Shown here piece after piece: positions 48,055 through 59,838 of a DNA stretch of 64,000 nucleotides. The first letter of the stretch is position 1. Each line of letters opens with the position of its first letter. Source of the DNA: Homalodisca vitripennis (Eukaryota > Arthropoda > Insecta > Hemiptera > Cicadellidae); the NCBI RefSeq assembly GCF_021130785.1, contig NC_060213.1:98820501-98884500 (forward strand). Direction: 5' to 3'. The notes under the pieces are model-generated. The model saw only the letters and a list, made by a program, of their open reading frames with translations. It was not told the origin of the DNA and did not search any database. The position numbers and the translations under genes were made by a program.

Positions 48055-50110
48055 TTCTGCTACAGATGCACTGGAGACTTACATCGCGGCCAGACCAATC
48101 AACAATGACATCGTTTCTTGCCACTCTTCCAAATCGACACAATTTGGAGCCGGACCATGAGCCATGAGCCGTGCTCGTAAATACCAACATTGAAGAACTA
48201 GCAACCCGACACAACATCAAGGTCCTAAAACTTTAATAGGGTCGGTCGCAGGCATTTCGCAAGGCACAGCCTGCACCTCTCATATGCTGACAAAACGGCT
48301 ACCTGGAATGATTGTGGAGAGCCTCGCTCTGCTGAGACTTGTACCTCCAGAATCCGAGAAGATACTCTAGTGACCGCCGTCCCTCCAGCCGTCATGATGC
48401 CACTTGCTGCTATCCCCGGGGAGCTGGCTGCTGTCTCTCAACGGTTTTCCAAGGTTCCAGCTTGTCTCGTATGCGGAGGCAGCCAGAGTGTCAACTACAC
48501 CAGACATAGACTGTCCAAAAGAAGGCTCTCTTATTTAATAAAACTGCTCTGATTAAACATGTGTGAAGCCGACCTAGGGATGTCTTTCCAGCTCCAAAAC
48601 GCAATATTAACATTAAAAACTCAAAACAATAAAAATTAAAAATTGGCATCTAAAACAATAAAATTGATTCACCCAAAACACCCAAATATGCAACCAAGAA
48701 GGCTATGCAATCATGTGTGAAGAGCTTAATCCCGATGTGTTTATAGTCTCAGAACACAGGTTTCATATCCCATTCAATACAACTTTTCAAAACTCCAAAT
48801 TTTGAATTGCCTAAACATTTCTTTCGAACCAGCTGTAAAGGGGGTGGTGTGGCGATTAAAATTCCTCAAAATTCGAAGTGTTTAAGATTAAAAACAATCC
48901 GGGACATGAATTTTGAAACTGGAAGCATCACAATCTTGTCTCTCAAACTCATCTGAAAGAATAACTATCATTGGGTTGTATAGATCCCCAAATGGCTCTA
49001 GAGATTTTTTTTTCGAGAGATTGTAACACCTTATGATTGGTATAACTTCTAAATCAACGAAGGTCGTATTAATCGGCGATTTAAACATTAATGTTTTGGA
49101 TCACATCGACCCCCTTACCCAGCGGCTTCACGATTTTCTAAATTCCTTCAATCTAAATTGGTCCGTGCTTCGCCAACAGGGAGTGAAAGCCAATACGCGT
49201 ACTGCCATCGACAATATGATCACCACCATTCCTAAAACAGCAGTCTCTGTATTGGGTTCTTTGATTTCTAATCATTTTGCACAGGATGTTGTGATTCATA
49301 GATGCAAACTAGAAAATCAAAATCATAATTCAAAATTACTAGGGCAATTACTTCCCAAACCAATTGCTAACTGAATATATGTTTAAAAACCGGATGTAGA
49401 AATGTCGACGACAGGTTACCAGAGTCATTTAGTGATACTTTTAGTCACTATCTGGATGTCGCCATGCTCACTCGATAAAACAATAAAAGAAAACAATAAC
49501 AAGCTGCACGATTCATGGATAAGTAAAGGAATTCTTGTATCTCGAGAAAGGCTCCAATTGGTTCTAAAAGTGTTCATTAATACTCAAAATTATTATTTAA
49601 AAATGTTTTTAGAAGGTATAGAAGAATCTATAAGAAGGCCATAAGAGCTGCTAAAGCCCATGACATCAATGAGCCTTGGCTAGCTGTGAGAATTTTTTCA
49701 AACGAATTGGAAAATAACTAATAAACTCTCTCGAGATGGAGGTTCCAACACGTGTTCCACATCTATTGCAATATAAATAAATTATGAAATTGTAGAAGAT
49801 AAATTAAAAGTGGCAAGTGAGTTCAATAAATACTTTTCAAACCATTGCTTTTACGAATTCGTGATTTAGAATACTCAGTCTCACTGAGGAGACACTAGGG
49901 TACCTGTTGCATCAGTAGCTTCTGTATATTGTGACGAAGAGGTAGCACGTGTCATACAGAGACTGAAATAAAAAAAAACCAGTGACGAAAATGGGGATGT
50001 CATTTTGGGTACTCAAACGATACTTCAAGCATATTTTGAGTCCTCTAACAAAATTGATAATTTTTTATGGGAATATAACGAAGGCAATTCGATTATTGTT
50101 CTTATGCCTG
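48055..50110 (+). pseudogene. LINE copy 3: esterase-type ORF1 remnant, endonuclease, start of RT; 3'-truncated
   Basis: The left part encodes the end of an ORF1 with an SGNH esterase-like domain: NTNIEELATRHNIKVLKL, then RHFARHSLHLSYADK (frame 48250-48552), matching the ...RHFTRHGLHLN block common in such LINE ORF1s, followed by a Pro/Ala linker. The endonuclease of ORF2 follows: CEELNPDVFIVSEHRF (about 48717), KGGGVAIKI, IIGLYRSPNGS and VVLIGDLNINVLD (about 49066), with DNMITTIPKTAVSVLG and ISNHF. The RT N-terminus appears as YKKAIRAAKAHD (about 49630) and EVARVIQRLK (about 49940). It stops at about 50110, before the palm catalytic motifs. Stops and frameshifts are frequent. Clade is probably Jockey/CR1-like, a different family from copy 2. 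Confidence 0.85.
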
Positions 50111-50387
50111 TATACTATATTTTGAGGTATCTAGTACCTACTATATACCTCCATTAAAGTATTAAGTCCATAGTATTGTCCCATTGGTATTTAGTCCAAT
50201 TTAAGTATTTTAGTCCATTAAGGACTGTTATACTCCTTCATATGTCTGTTATGTCAACATATCCCCATAATAAGTAAAGATAAATGTTAATAACCGATTA
50301 TATTAATGTTAAACTGATACGATTGATAATGATTAACATTTAAATTTTTGAAATGCTGTCCTGATTTATGTTTTAGAACTATTACAG

Positions 50388-50656
50388 ATTCTTTCTCCAA
50401 CTTGCTTTGAAAGTTACGTGTTTATTTCCTCAAATAACTGTCTCTGGAAAAAGGACTGCAGGTATGGTTTCTTGAAAAAGAATGCAGATATAAAGAATTA
50501 TGCAGTTTTGGAGAGTGAATGGTCAAAATTAGGTATTTCTAGTGCAAATCGAGATTTAATTCACAAAATGGTATACAGAGATAAAAACTTCCGTCAATTG
50601 ACCATCGAAACATATTTGCGCGGCATAGATGTCGTCAGTGCTCACAAATATGCCAG
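50388..50656 (+). CDS. Candidate 269-bp exon with both splice sites (plus strand), unassigned
   Basis: Acceptor TTTTAGAACTATTACAG ends at 50387 (the TTTTAG at 50376 would also keep the frame), and the donor GCCAG|GTGACA follows 50656. The frame is open throughout and encodes ILSPTCFESYVFISSNNCLW, then KKDCRYGFLKKNADIKNYAV, LESEWSKLGISSANRDLIHK and MVYRDKNFRQLTIETYLRGI, ending in DVVSAHKYA in phase 2. The mix of charged and aromatic residues is typical of a real soluble domain and unlike chance AT-rich frames. It begins about 280 bp after LINE copy 3 ends. It could be a host exon or an exon of a cut-and-paste transposase. I do not recognise the family. Confidence 0.45.
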
Positions 50657-53600
50657 GTGACATATATAATGAAGATCAGATATTAATGAGTCTCTCCCAG
50701 AATCTCAAGAAGTAAGACATTAACATCTCATACCTGGAAGATTGTAAGAACCTCTGGGAGTACTTCGAGTAATTAATTTCGGTTCCTCGAGAAGTTTTAA
50801 TCTCCTTGTCCAGTAGAGCCTCCTCACGACCGATCCTAAAGATGTGGAGATACTGATGAGAGATTCTGAGAGCCTGTAAAACTTCGTGTTCAAATGGAGG
50901 TTCTTCTCAGACAGTGGCCGGAGGGTCTAAGGAATCCAAGGTTTTGACCAGATTTTCGAATAGGTAAGTACTCAAGTGAGGCTCCTGATCTTTAGAATCT
51001 GTCTGGTTTCTTAAAATTCCTGAAAAAGGTTTTTGCACACTGGAAATATCTTTTCAAACAAATGAATGCCTTGTGCACCATTCGTAGTAGTGGCCGCTCA
51101 CTAGAGTGCTACCAATTTTCGAGGTTTTGTTTAAGTGATAGTTTATAATTTACAGTGGTGTTTTTCTCATATTGTAGAAGTTTATGTAATTTTAGCGTTT
51201 GACCTGCTGTTCACATTCCACAATCATAACGTTAAATATTAAGATTGATACATGAATGTAGAGAATTTCGTAGCATGTAAGAATATAAATAATACACGGT
51301 CGAGATGAAATGAAATGTGTGACGAGACTCTGTTGCGTTCGTTTCAAGGTTAACTCACAAGTACACGTACAACAAAACATCTGTTTTCTTAGTTATACAA
51401 ATATGTATGTCAATATAAAAGAAATGTAAAATAGTGAATGAAGTCAGTTCTGTCTTCTACACCTAATATCGACTTCTTAAAATACTCTGAGAACTAAAAA
51501 AACCCGCATTTTCCTGAATCTCAGAGTAGTATTATCCTTTTCTTTTGCAAAGTATCGCTTAAAGGATTAATTTTGAATATCAAAATCTTAAACGTTGACA
51601 TATTGCCTTATGAAGAGCTGGCTGTATTAGAAAAACGGACTTGAATTTGGCTCCATAAAAACAGCGTTAAACCTCATATACGTTTACGCCTTTATTTTGT
51701 TGACCCTAAAAGTGGTGGGAGGTATTTAATTATAAAGAAAACATAATAAGCTTTCAAATGTCTTTTGGTTTTTTGTTTTGTTTTGCAAAGTGAATACGTT
51801 TTGAATATTTAAACGATGAATCACAAAAAAACTTGAGAAATTTTCTCAATAACCTATAAAAATATACGAATAACTATATTATTATTCACTGTGTATTAAA
51901 TATATCTTTAAAATGAGAAAAATCCCATATTTCATTAACGATACTAAAACTATGGTCATGAAAGTGCAATGAGGTTTAATAGTGTTCTTCAGAGCATACA
52001 ATCAAGATACCCGTTAGTAACAGCCAGCTTTAAGCATGATACCTATTGGACAGACTCACGTTCCAATACGGTTGTAAAATTGATTTAACAGGCACCAAAT
52101 CATTTTAACCTACTCTAATAAAACAAATGTGTTACCTTAATAATAAATAACTGTTCCGCAGTTTCATTCCATGGTGTTTTACCTGACTTTAGTATCTTTA
52201 AAATCGAAATTTCCATAATTCTCATTAAAAATATATTTGAAATTGTTAAAAATTGTATATTATGTCAAATAAATGCTTCAGAAAATTGCAAACGATTTGG
52301 CAGAGATTAAACTATGTCTATTATGAGAGGAGGTGGCATTTCTGTCTGAAACAATTTATTTTTGTAAAAATATCAATATAGCCTGTCATCAAAGAATCTA
52401 AGGATTTTTATTGCAAATGCGTTTCTCTCACAATTATGAGACTGTGTTAACGGGAGCAAGACTGATTGTCACATAGTAAAGACAATTTCTGCTATAAGGC
52501 TTGTCAATAAACAATAATGCAAAGTTACTCGATTCGACGTATAAGACACTGGATAGTGTAGCGAAACAACAATATCAATCATGCTTGCGCCAACCGTAGC
52601 AGTGGACTGGAATAGAACGTGAAAGAGAAAAGGTACCAATAATAATAACTTTTAATTATCACTACCTGAAAGCTGAAACCGCACATCTCCGTTCGCATAC
52701 TCAAAGTAGACAATTAATTAGGAAGCGAGCACCCATGGCGGTGACCGGGATGGCGGATCAGAACTAAACCTAGAAGGAAAAGAAACACCCGCGGATAGCG
52801 TGCTCAGATTCATTTACTTGTTAGAAAATTCACCAGCAACACAGAGTAGAAAAAGTAACATCTTTAACCAAGATAAGAACCTCGGAAAATCAAAAGCGCA
52901 TTATTGAAGTGTTTGTTTTTAAATTTCATTATAGACATGTAATTGCTTATCGTAACGTAAAATCGACATTAAAGAGTTATGATTCTTGATTAATTCGCAA
53001 GATTTTGTTGCAAATGTTAATGAAACTTGTTGACTGTAGACCTTACTTTTTAAACTGGCAATACCTTTTCTCAGCATCGGTAATAGTCTTAGAAGTAAAT
53101 GCTATAGGAAACTCTGAACTATCTGGATGCCTTTATGAGAATAGGAATTAAGAACCGTCCTTAACTAATGTGGTAGGAATGCTGGTCTTGTTGCCTGATT
53201 TTTAAAAAATTAAAGGCTGACTCTTCCTCATAACCCCCATTTAAAAAATGCATTATTTTTTCTGTCGAAATAACACAATTGGCCTGACAAAAGAAAAAAC
53301 TCATTTCTACAGCTAACCCCAAAATTTTCTGTCGTGTCTCAGGTGCACCTGGTTATAAAAAAATTTGGAACAGCCATAATTTAAAACAATTCCACCCGGT
53401 ATCCATCGACTAAGGGCGGGCTGCTAATGGAAATCTAAGAAATAATACTAAATAGCATTTAAACTAAAATTAAAAACTAAATAACAAAACATAAACTATA
53501 ATAACTGTAGCCAAAAAATAACAAAATAAATAAATATGCAGATTTTGGGTGAGTGGTATATAATCCCATCTCATCCACGGGAGGCCAGTTTTTTTTGAGC

Positions 53601-55211
53601 AAGAGCAGGAAAAGCCCTGGAGATTCTGGTGTCTGCGGACCACCCATGAATGTGAAAAGGTAGCAGCTGGACGGCAAAGGAGTTCCTCTCCTGGGAACTT
53701 CAGTCAGAGATGAAGAAACGTAGGAACTTACGACCAGCCAGCTATGTTAGTGGAGAAAATTCAAAAAGTAATGTATAAATATCTATTTGAAAAGCTCCAA
53801 AAATTCACTACCAAAGTTTCGTTACCACTAACAAGTAAGAATTATCCCTATGCGTCCGCTCTGAAAACATTACCGATCCAGTGCCTCTGCAGCCACAACC
53901 GGGGATAAAACAACACCTTTACTAGTATACTATATAAATCGACACATTACCATTGAGCGCGGGGTGGAGAAAACTTAGGGCTTCAAGAACCTTCAAACGG
54001 GCTCCAAAGCCGTCTTACGGAAATAAAATTATTATTTATATTATGACGTACACGTAGCATATTTAAACCATAATATGTTGTAAAGTATTTGCTCGGTATT
54101 TTGCAACTCCCACTCGGTCACCACCGGTCTTGGCGAAAGGATAGTGCAAGTTATCTCCAATATTTGTTCTATACGTATAATATGTGTATTCTTACTGTTT
54201 CAGTTTACGGTTTATATAAAAAGCAGCAGATTGAAGTTGAAAATAAATTAATTGAAAGCACACTCATGCTCGGTATTGTATCTCTGCAAAATTTTTATAT
54301 TTAAAAAGAGTTTTTTATTTACTCCAGTTTTTATTTTATTTTAGAAGGACCAAATTTTAGCTATTTTCACTATTATATATACTTCTGGCAGAGTAGAGTG
54401 TCAAGCTTTTGTGATCATAATTATTTTCATAATTTACCAATCGGGTTTATATGGTTTTTAGGAATTGATTATTTAAAGGGCATTGGACACAACATGTTTA
54501 TTGGAGGAAAAAGTTAAAAGATAAATATTCCTCAGTGATTACTTTATGAAAAGAGTAGATTTTTTTGCGTAGGTTCAACTCTCTAGTTTGCAATATTATC
54601 AAAAGCATAAATGTGATTTAGTGATTGATTAGTTTGAATAGCACATAGATTATACTTAGAGGATAAACATATGTAATTATTCTAAATTAATCGTTACCTA
54701 ATATTGATGGTTAAAAATATTATTGTAGTCTGTTGCAATATAAACTTGATGTTTCCGTTATAATAGAAGGAACAAAGTTTTGCCATCTAGAGGGGGCGAA
54801 ATAAATAGCTACGCGGCCCTGGAGCTGGCACGCAGCCCTTGGCCCATGGGAATTATGGAGTCAGAGCCCCGAATATCATGTAAGACATGCAGCTGCCACA
54901 CTCACCTACCTTTGCTCAGCTACATGTTATATAGCAAGTGGTTATGCCAGCTTGCTGAATTTCAGTAATTTTTATCTACCGTACCTGTTTTCATTTTAGC
55001 GAACCTTCCAAGAAAACTGATGTGCTGGAAATGTGAATCAATTTGTCGCCGTCCTCATAAATGACATTCACCAGGCGAAGGAATTTTTCTAGCCATCGTG
55101 GATTTTTAGAAAGCGACTTTCTTAATTGTAACCCTAAATGAAGCGCAAAGTAGCGTATAAAAGAAACTTTTTCAATTATTTTTTCAACTTCACAAGAATC
55201 TTTACTTATGA
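50657..55211. other. Intergenic or intronic DNA with several GC-richer patches
   Basis: 50690-51000 has repeated TCTC/GAGA-type motifs (for example CTCAGAATCTC-like words) but no frame. 52690-52800 includes ACCCATGGCGGTGACCGG, opening only ten codons. 53540-53760 has a minus frame (FMGGPQTPESPGLFLLLLKK) of unknown origin. 54780-54960 is GC-rich with a 62-codon plus frame, also unassigned. The rest is AT-rich. Confidence 0.4.
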
Positions 55212-55311
55212 CCCCCCCCCCCACCCCCCCCCCCCCCCACCCCCCCCCCCCCCCACCCCCCCCCCCCCCCACCCCCCCCCCCCCCCACCCCCCCCCCCCC
55301 CCACCCCCCCC
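55212..55311. repeat. C15A minisatellite, locus 2
   Basis: Single A residues at 55223, 55239, 55255, 55271, 55287 and 55303 in otherwise pure C, an exact 16-bp period. Unit, copy number and total length (about 100 bp) match locus 1, but the flanks are unrelated. It abuts the left edge of the satellite array. Confidence 0.95.
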
Positions 55312-57157
55312 ATCCCTTTTTTTTGTAATGTTTACTAAAAAACGAATAATCTTTTAATTTACTTGAAACATTATACAGAGAATGATAAATAATAAGTATA
55401 ATTTAGATATTCTTTATAGGAAAAATTAAAAATGGTACTAAAACTCTCTCATGGAATTACTGTTTTCACAATTATTAAGATTATAAATATACCTTACATC
55501 AATCTAACTTTGAAATAATCTGGTAAACTTTGTTTTTACTATTGAAGTTATTTTAAAATCTACAAAATGTAACTGTTGAAGATAATAATCAATTAAATAT
55601 GGACAGCAATGAAACTAAAGTCACTGGAGGTCTCGACGAATCTATCTCCAGGAAGGAGTCGTTAAGGGACATAATGCTACAAAAACCACAGCAATTATGA
55701 ACCTAAACGCCTCCATCCTAAAGACGGTCCTGTTGAAATATGGGCTTGTGTGACTATTAAAATGTAATATATATAGCTAGATTTAACACAACCGACTTTT
55801 TACTTTTCTCATTTTCTACTAAATGTGTAGTTTTGCATCATTTGTATTATGATATAAGGGATATATTTTTATGCAGTATAATTTTAGTAATCTGTATAAG
55901 AAAACATATAAAATGGTACTAAAACTCTATCAATTATTTTCTGTTTTCGCAATTAATAAAATTATAAATAAGCCTTACTTCAATCTAGCCTTAAAATAAT
56001 CCGATAAGCTTTGTTTTTACTATTGAAGTTATTTTACAATCTACAAAATGTAACTGTTGAAGATAGTAATAAATTAAATATGGACTGCAATGAAACTAAA
56101 GTCAGCTAGAGGTCTCGACGAATCTATCTCCAGGAAGGAGTCGTTAAGGGACATAATGCTACAAAAACCACAGCAATTATGAACCTAAACGCCTCCATCC
56201 TAAAGACGGTCCTGTTGAAATATGGGCTTGTGTGACTATTAAAATGTAATATATAGCTAGATTTAACACAACCGACTTTTTACTTTTCTCATTTTCTACT
56301 AAATGTGTAGTTTTGCATCATTTGTATTATGATATAAGGGAGATATTTTTATGCAGTATAATTTTAGTAATCTTTATAAGAAAACATATAAAATGGTACT
56401 AAAACTCTATCAATTATTTTCTGTTTTCGCAATTAATAAAATTATAAATAAGCCTTACTTCAATCTAGCCTTAAAATAATCCGATAAGCTTTGTTTTTAC
56501 TATTTAAGTTATTTTACAATCTACAAAATGTAACTGTTGAAGATAGTTATAAATTAAATATGGACTGCAATGAAACTAAAGTCAGCTAGAGGTCTCGACG
56601 AATCTATCTCCAGGAAGGAGACGATAAGGGACATAATGCTACAAAAACCACAGCAATTATGAACCTAAACGCCTCCATCCTAAAGACGGTCCTGATGAAA
56701 TATGCGCTTGTGTTGCTATTAAAAATATATTACATAGCTAGATTTAACACAACATATTTTTTACGTTTCTCATTTACTACTAAATGTGTAGTTTTGTATT
56801 ATTTGTATAGAAGAAAAAATCATTACACAAAATAGTAATAGATTAAATATAAATTTTGAGATCACCTAGTATCTTTCTGTAATGTTACTAAAAAACGAAT
56901 AATCTTTTGATTTACTTGAAACATTATACAGAGAATGATAAATAATAAGTATAATTTAGATATTCTTTATAGGAAAAATTAAAAATGGTACTAAAACTCT
57001 CTCATGGAATTATTTTCTGTTTTCACAATTAATAAAAATTATAAATATACCTTACATCAATCTAGCCTTTAAAATAATCCGATAAACTTTGTTTTTACTA
57101 TTGAAGTTATTTTAAAATCTACAAAATGTAACTGTTGAAGATAATAATAAATTAAAT

Positions 57158-57313
57158 ATGGACAGCAATGAAACTAAAGTCAGCTGGAGGTCTCGACGAA
57201 TCTATCTCCAGGAAGGAGTCGTTAAGGGACATAATGCTACAAAAACCACAGCAATTATGAACCTAAACGCCTCCATCCTAAAGACGGTCCTGTTGAAATA
57301 TGGGCTTGTGTGA
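57158..57313 (+). other. Open frame in satellite core, unit A4
   Basis: ATG to TGA, 51 residues: MDSNETKVSWRSRRIYLQEG, then VVKGHNATKTTAIMNLNASI and LKTVLLKYGLV. The same frame is broken in most other units (TGG to TAG in A2 and A3; one-base indels in A1, A5, A6 and A7; a stop in A9; a small deletion in A10), so it is not evidence of a translated gene. It may be the relic of an exon captured by the satellite. Confidence 0.25.
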
Positions 57314-59652
57314 CTATTAAAATGTAATATATAGCTAGATTTAACACAACCGACTTTTTACTTTTCTCATTTTCTACTAAATGTGTAGTTTTGCATCATT
57401 TGTATTATGATATAAGTCAGATATTTTTATGCAGTATAATTTTAGTAATCTGTATAATAAAACATAAAAAATGGTACTAAAACTCTATCAATTATTTTCT
57501 GTTTTCGCAATTAATAAAATTATAAATAAGCCTTACTTCAATCTAGCCTTAAAATAATCCGATAAGCTTTGTTTTTACTATTGAAGTTATTTTGAAATCT
57601 ACAAAATGTAAGTGTTAAAGATAATAATAAATTAAATATGGACTGCAATGAATCCAAAGTCAGCTGGAAGGTCTCGACGAATCTATCTCCAGGAAGGAGG
57701 CGATAAGGGACATAATGCTACAAAAACCACAGCAATTATGAACCTAAACGCCTCCATCCTAAAGACGGTCCTGATGAAATATAGGCTGTGTAACTATTAA
57801 AATATAATATATAGCTGGATTTAAACACAACATATTTTTTACGTTTCTCATTTACTACTAAATGTGTAGTTTTGTATTATTTGTATAGAAGAATAATCAT
57901 TACACAAAATAGTAATAGATTGAATATAAATTTAGAGATCACCTAGTATCTTTCTGTAATGTTACTAAAATACAAATAATCTTTTATTTTACTTTTACAA
58001 ACAGTATACAGAGAATGATAAATAATAAGTATAATTTAGGTATTCTTTATAGGAAAAATTTAAAATGGTACTAAAACTCTCTCATGGAATTACTGTATTC
58101 ACAATTAATAAGATTATAAATATAAATTGCATCAATCTATCTTTAAAATAATCCGATAAACTTTGTTTTTACTATTGAAGGTTTTTTAAATCTACAAAAT
58201 GTAAGTGTTAAAGATATAATAATAAATTAAATATGGAATGCAATGAAACTAAAATCACTGGAGGTCTCGACGAATCTATCTCCTTGAAGGATTCGTTAAG
58301 GGGACATAATGCTACAAAAACCACAGCAATTGTGAACCTAAACGCCTCCATCCTAAAGACGGTCCTGATGAAATACGAGCTGTGTGACTATTAAAATATA
58401 ATATATAGCGAGATTGAACACAACCTACTTTTTACGTTTTTCATTTTCTAATAAATTTGTAGTTTTGTATCATTTGTAATATGACATAAGGGAGATATTT
58501 TTACGAAGTATAATTTTGGTAATCTTTATAAGAAAACTTATAAAATGGTACTAAAACTCTATCAATTATTTACTGTTTTCGCAATTAATAAAATTATATA
58601 TAAGTCTTACTTCAATCTAGCCTTGAAATAATCCTGTTACTTACTTTGTTTTTAGTATTGAAGGTATTTTGAAATCTACAAAATGTAAGTGTTAAAGATA
58701 ATAATAAATTAAATATGGACTGCAATGAATCCAAAGTCAGCTGGAAGGTCTCGACGAATCTATCTCCAGGAAGGAGTCGTTAAGGGACATAATGCTACAA
58801 ACACCACATCAATTATGAAACTAAACGCCTCCATCCATAAGACTGTCATCATGGAATATGGGCTGTGTGACTATTTAAATATATTATATAGCTAGATTTA
58901 AAACCACCTACTTTTTACGTTTATTATTTACTACCAAAAGTCTAGTTTTTCATCTTTTGTATTATGATATAAGGGAACATTTGCGCTAATAAATTAATTT
59001 ATGTTGTTTTTGTAAACATTATAATTATTTTTAATACATTAATGTTACATAACATTAAGTAATTATTGGTTTTATATATATTTAATGTAGTATAACGTAC
59101 TTTTATGTCTTCTTTAAAAGATCTAAATAAAATCATTTTGTCTTTTACACAAAGAACACAAAACATACTATAAATAAATGTAATAATAATGCTTGTCTAA
59201 TTATAAAAGTAAATAACTCATTATGTCTGAAAAACACGACGAAATTTACCTTAATTAAGAGGTTATAGGGAACATAATACTTCAATGATAGCAGCAGTTG
59301 TGTTCCTAATCACTTCCATCCCGAAATTTGTATTGTAGAATAATCGATACAAAAAAAATAATAGGCTTACAAAAATTATGAAATCACCTGGTATCTTTCC
59401 GTAATTTTGTTACTAAATATCGAATAATCCTAAATTTTACTTGAAACATTATACAGAGAATGATATAGAAAGAGTATAATATAGGTATTCTTTATAGGAA
59501 AAATTACAAAATGGTAATAAAACTCTCTCATGGAATTACTGTTTTCGCAAATAATAAGGTTTTAAATATACCTTACTTCAATCTAACTTTCTAATAATCC
59601 GGTAACTTTATTTTTACTATTGACGGTATTTTGAAATCTACAAAATATAAGT

Positions 59653-59838
59653 GTGAAAGATTATGATAAATTAAATATGGACTGCAATGAATCCAAAGTC
59701 AGCTGGAGGTCTCGACGAATCTATCTCCAGGAAGGAGTCGTTAAGGGACATAATGCTACAAAAACCACAGCAATTATGAACCTAAACGCCTCCATCCTTA
59801 AGACTGTCATGATGGAATATGGGCTGTGTGACTATTAA
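59653..59838 (+). other. Open frame in satellite core, unit A8
   Basis: 61 codons ending ILKTVMMEYGLCDY, the longest intact version of the core frame. The C-terminus differs from unit A4 because A4 has one extra T near the end. No family is recognised; see the array entry. Confidence 0.25.

Noticed and set aside
48032..48220. 62-codon minus-strand frame
   Set aside because: Antisense to the esterase-like ORF1 of LINE copy 3.
54991..55338. Gly-rich minus and Pro-rich plus frames
   Set aside because: They are produced by the second C15A minisatellite.
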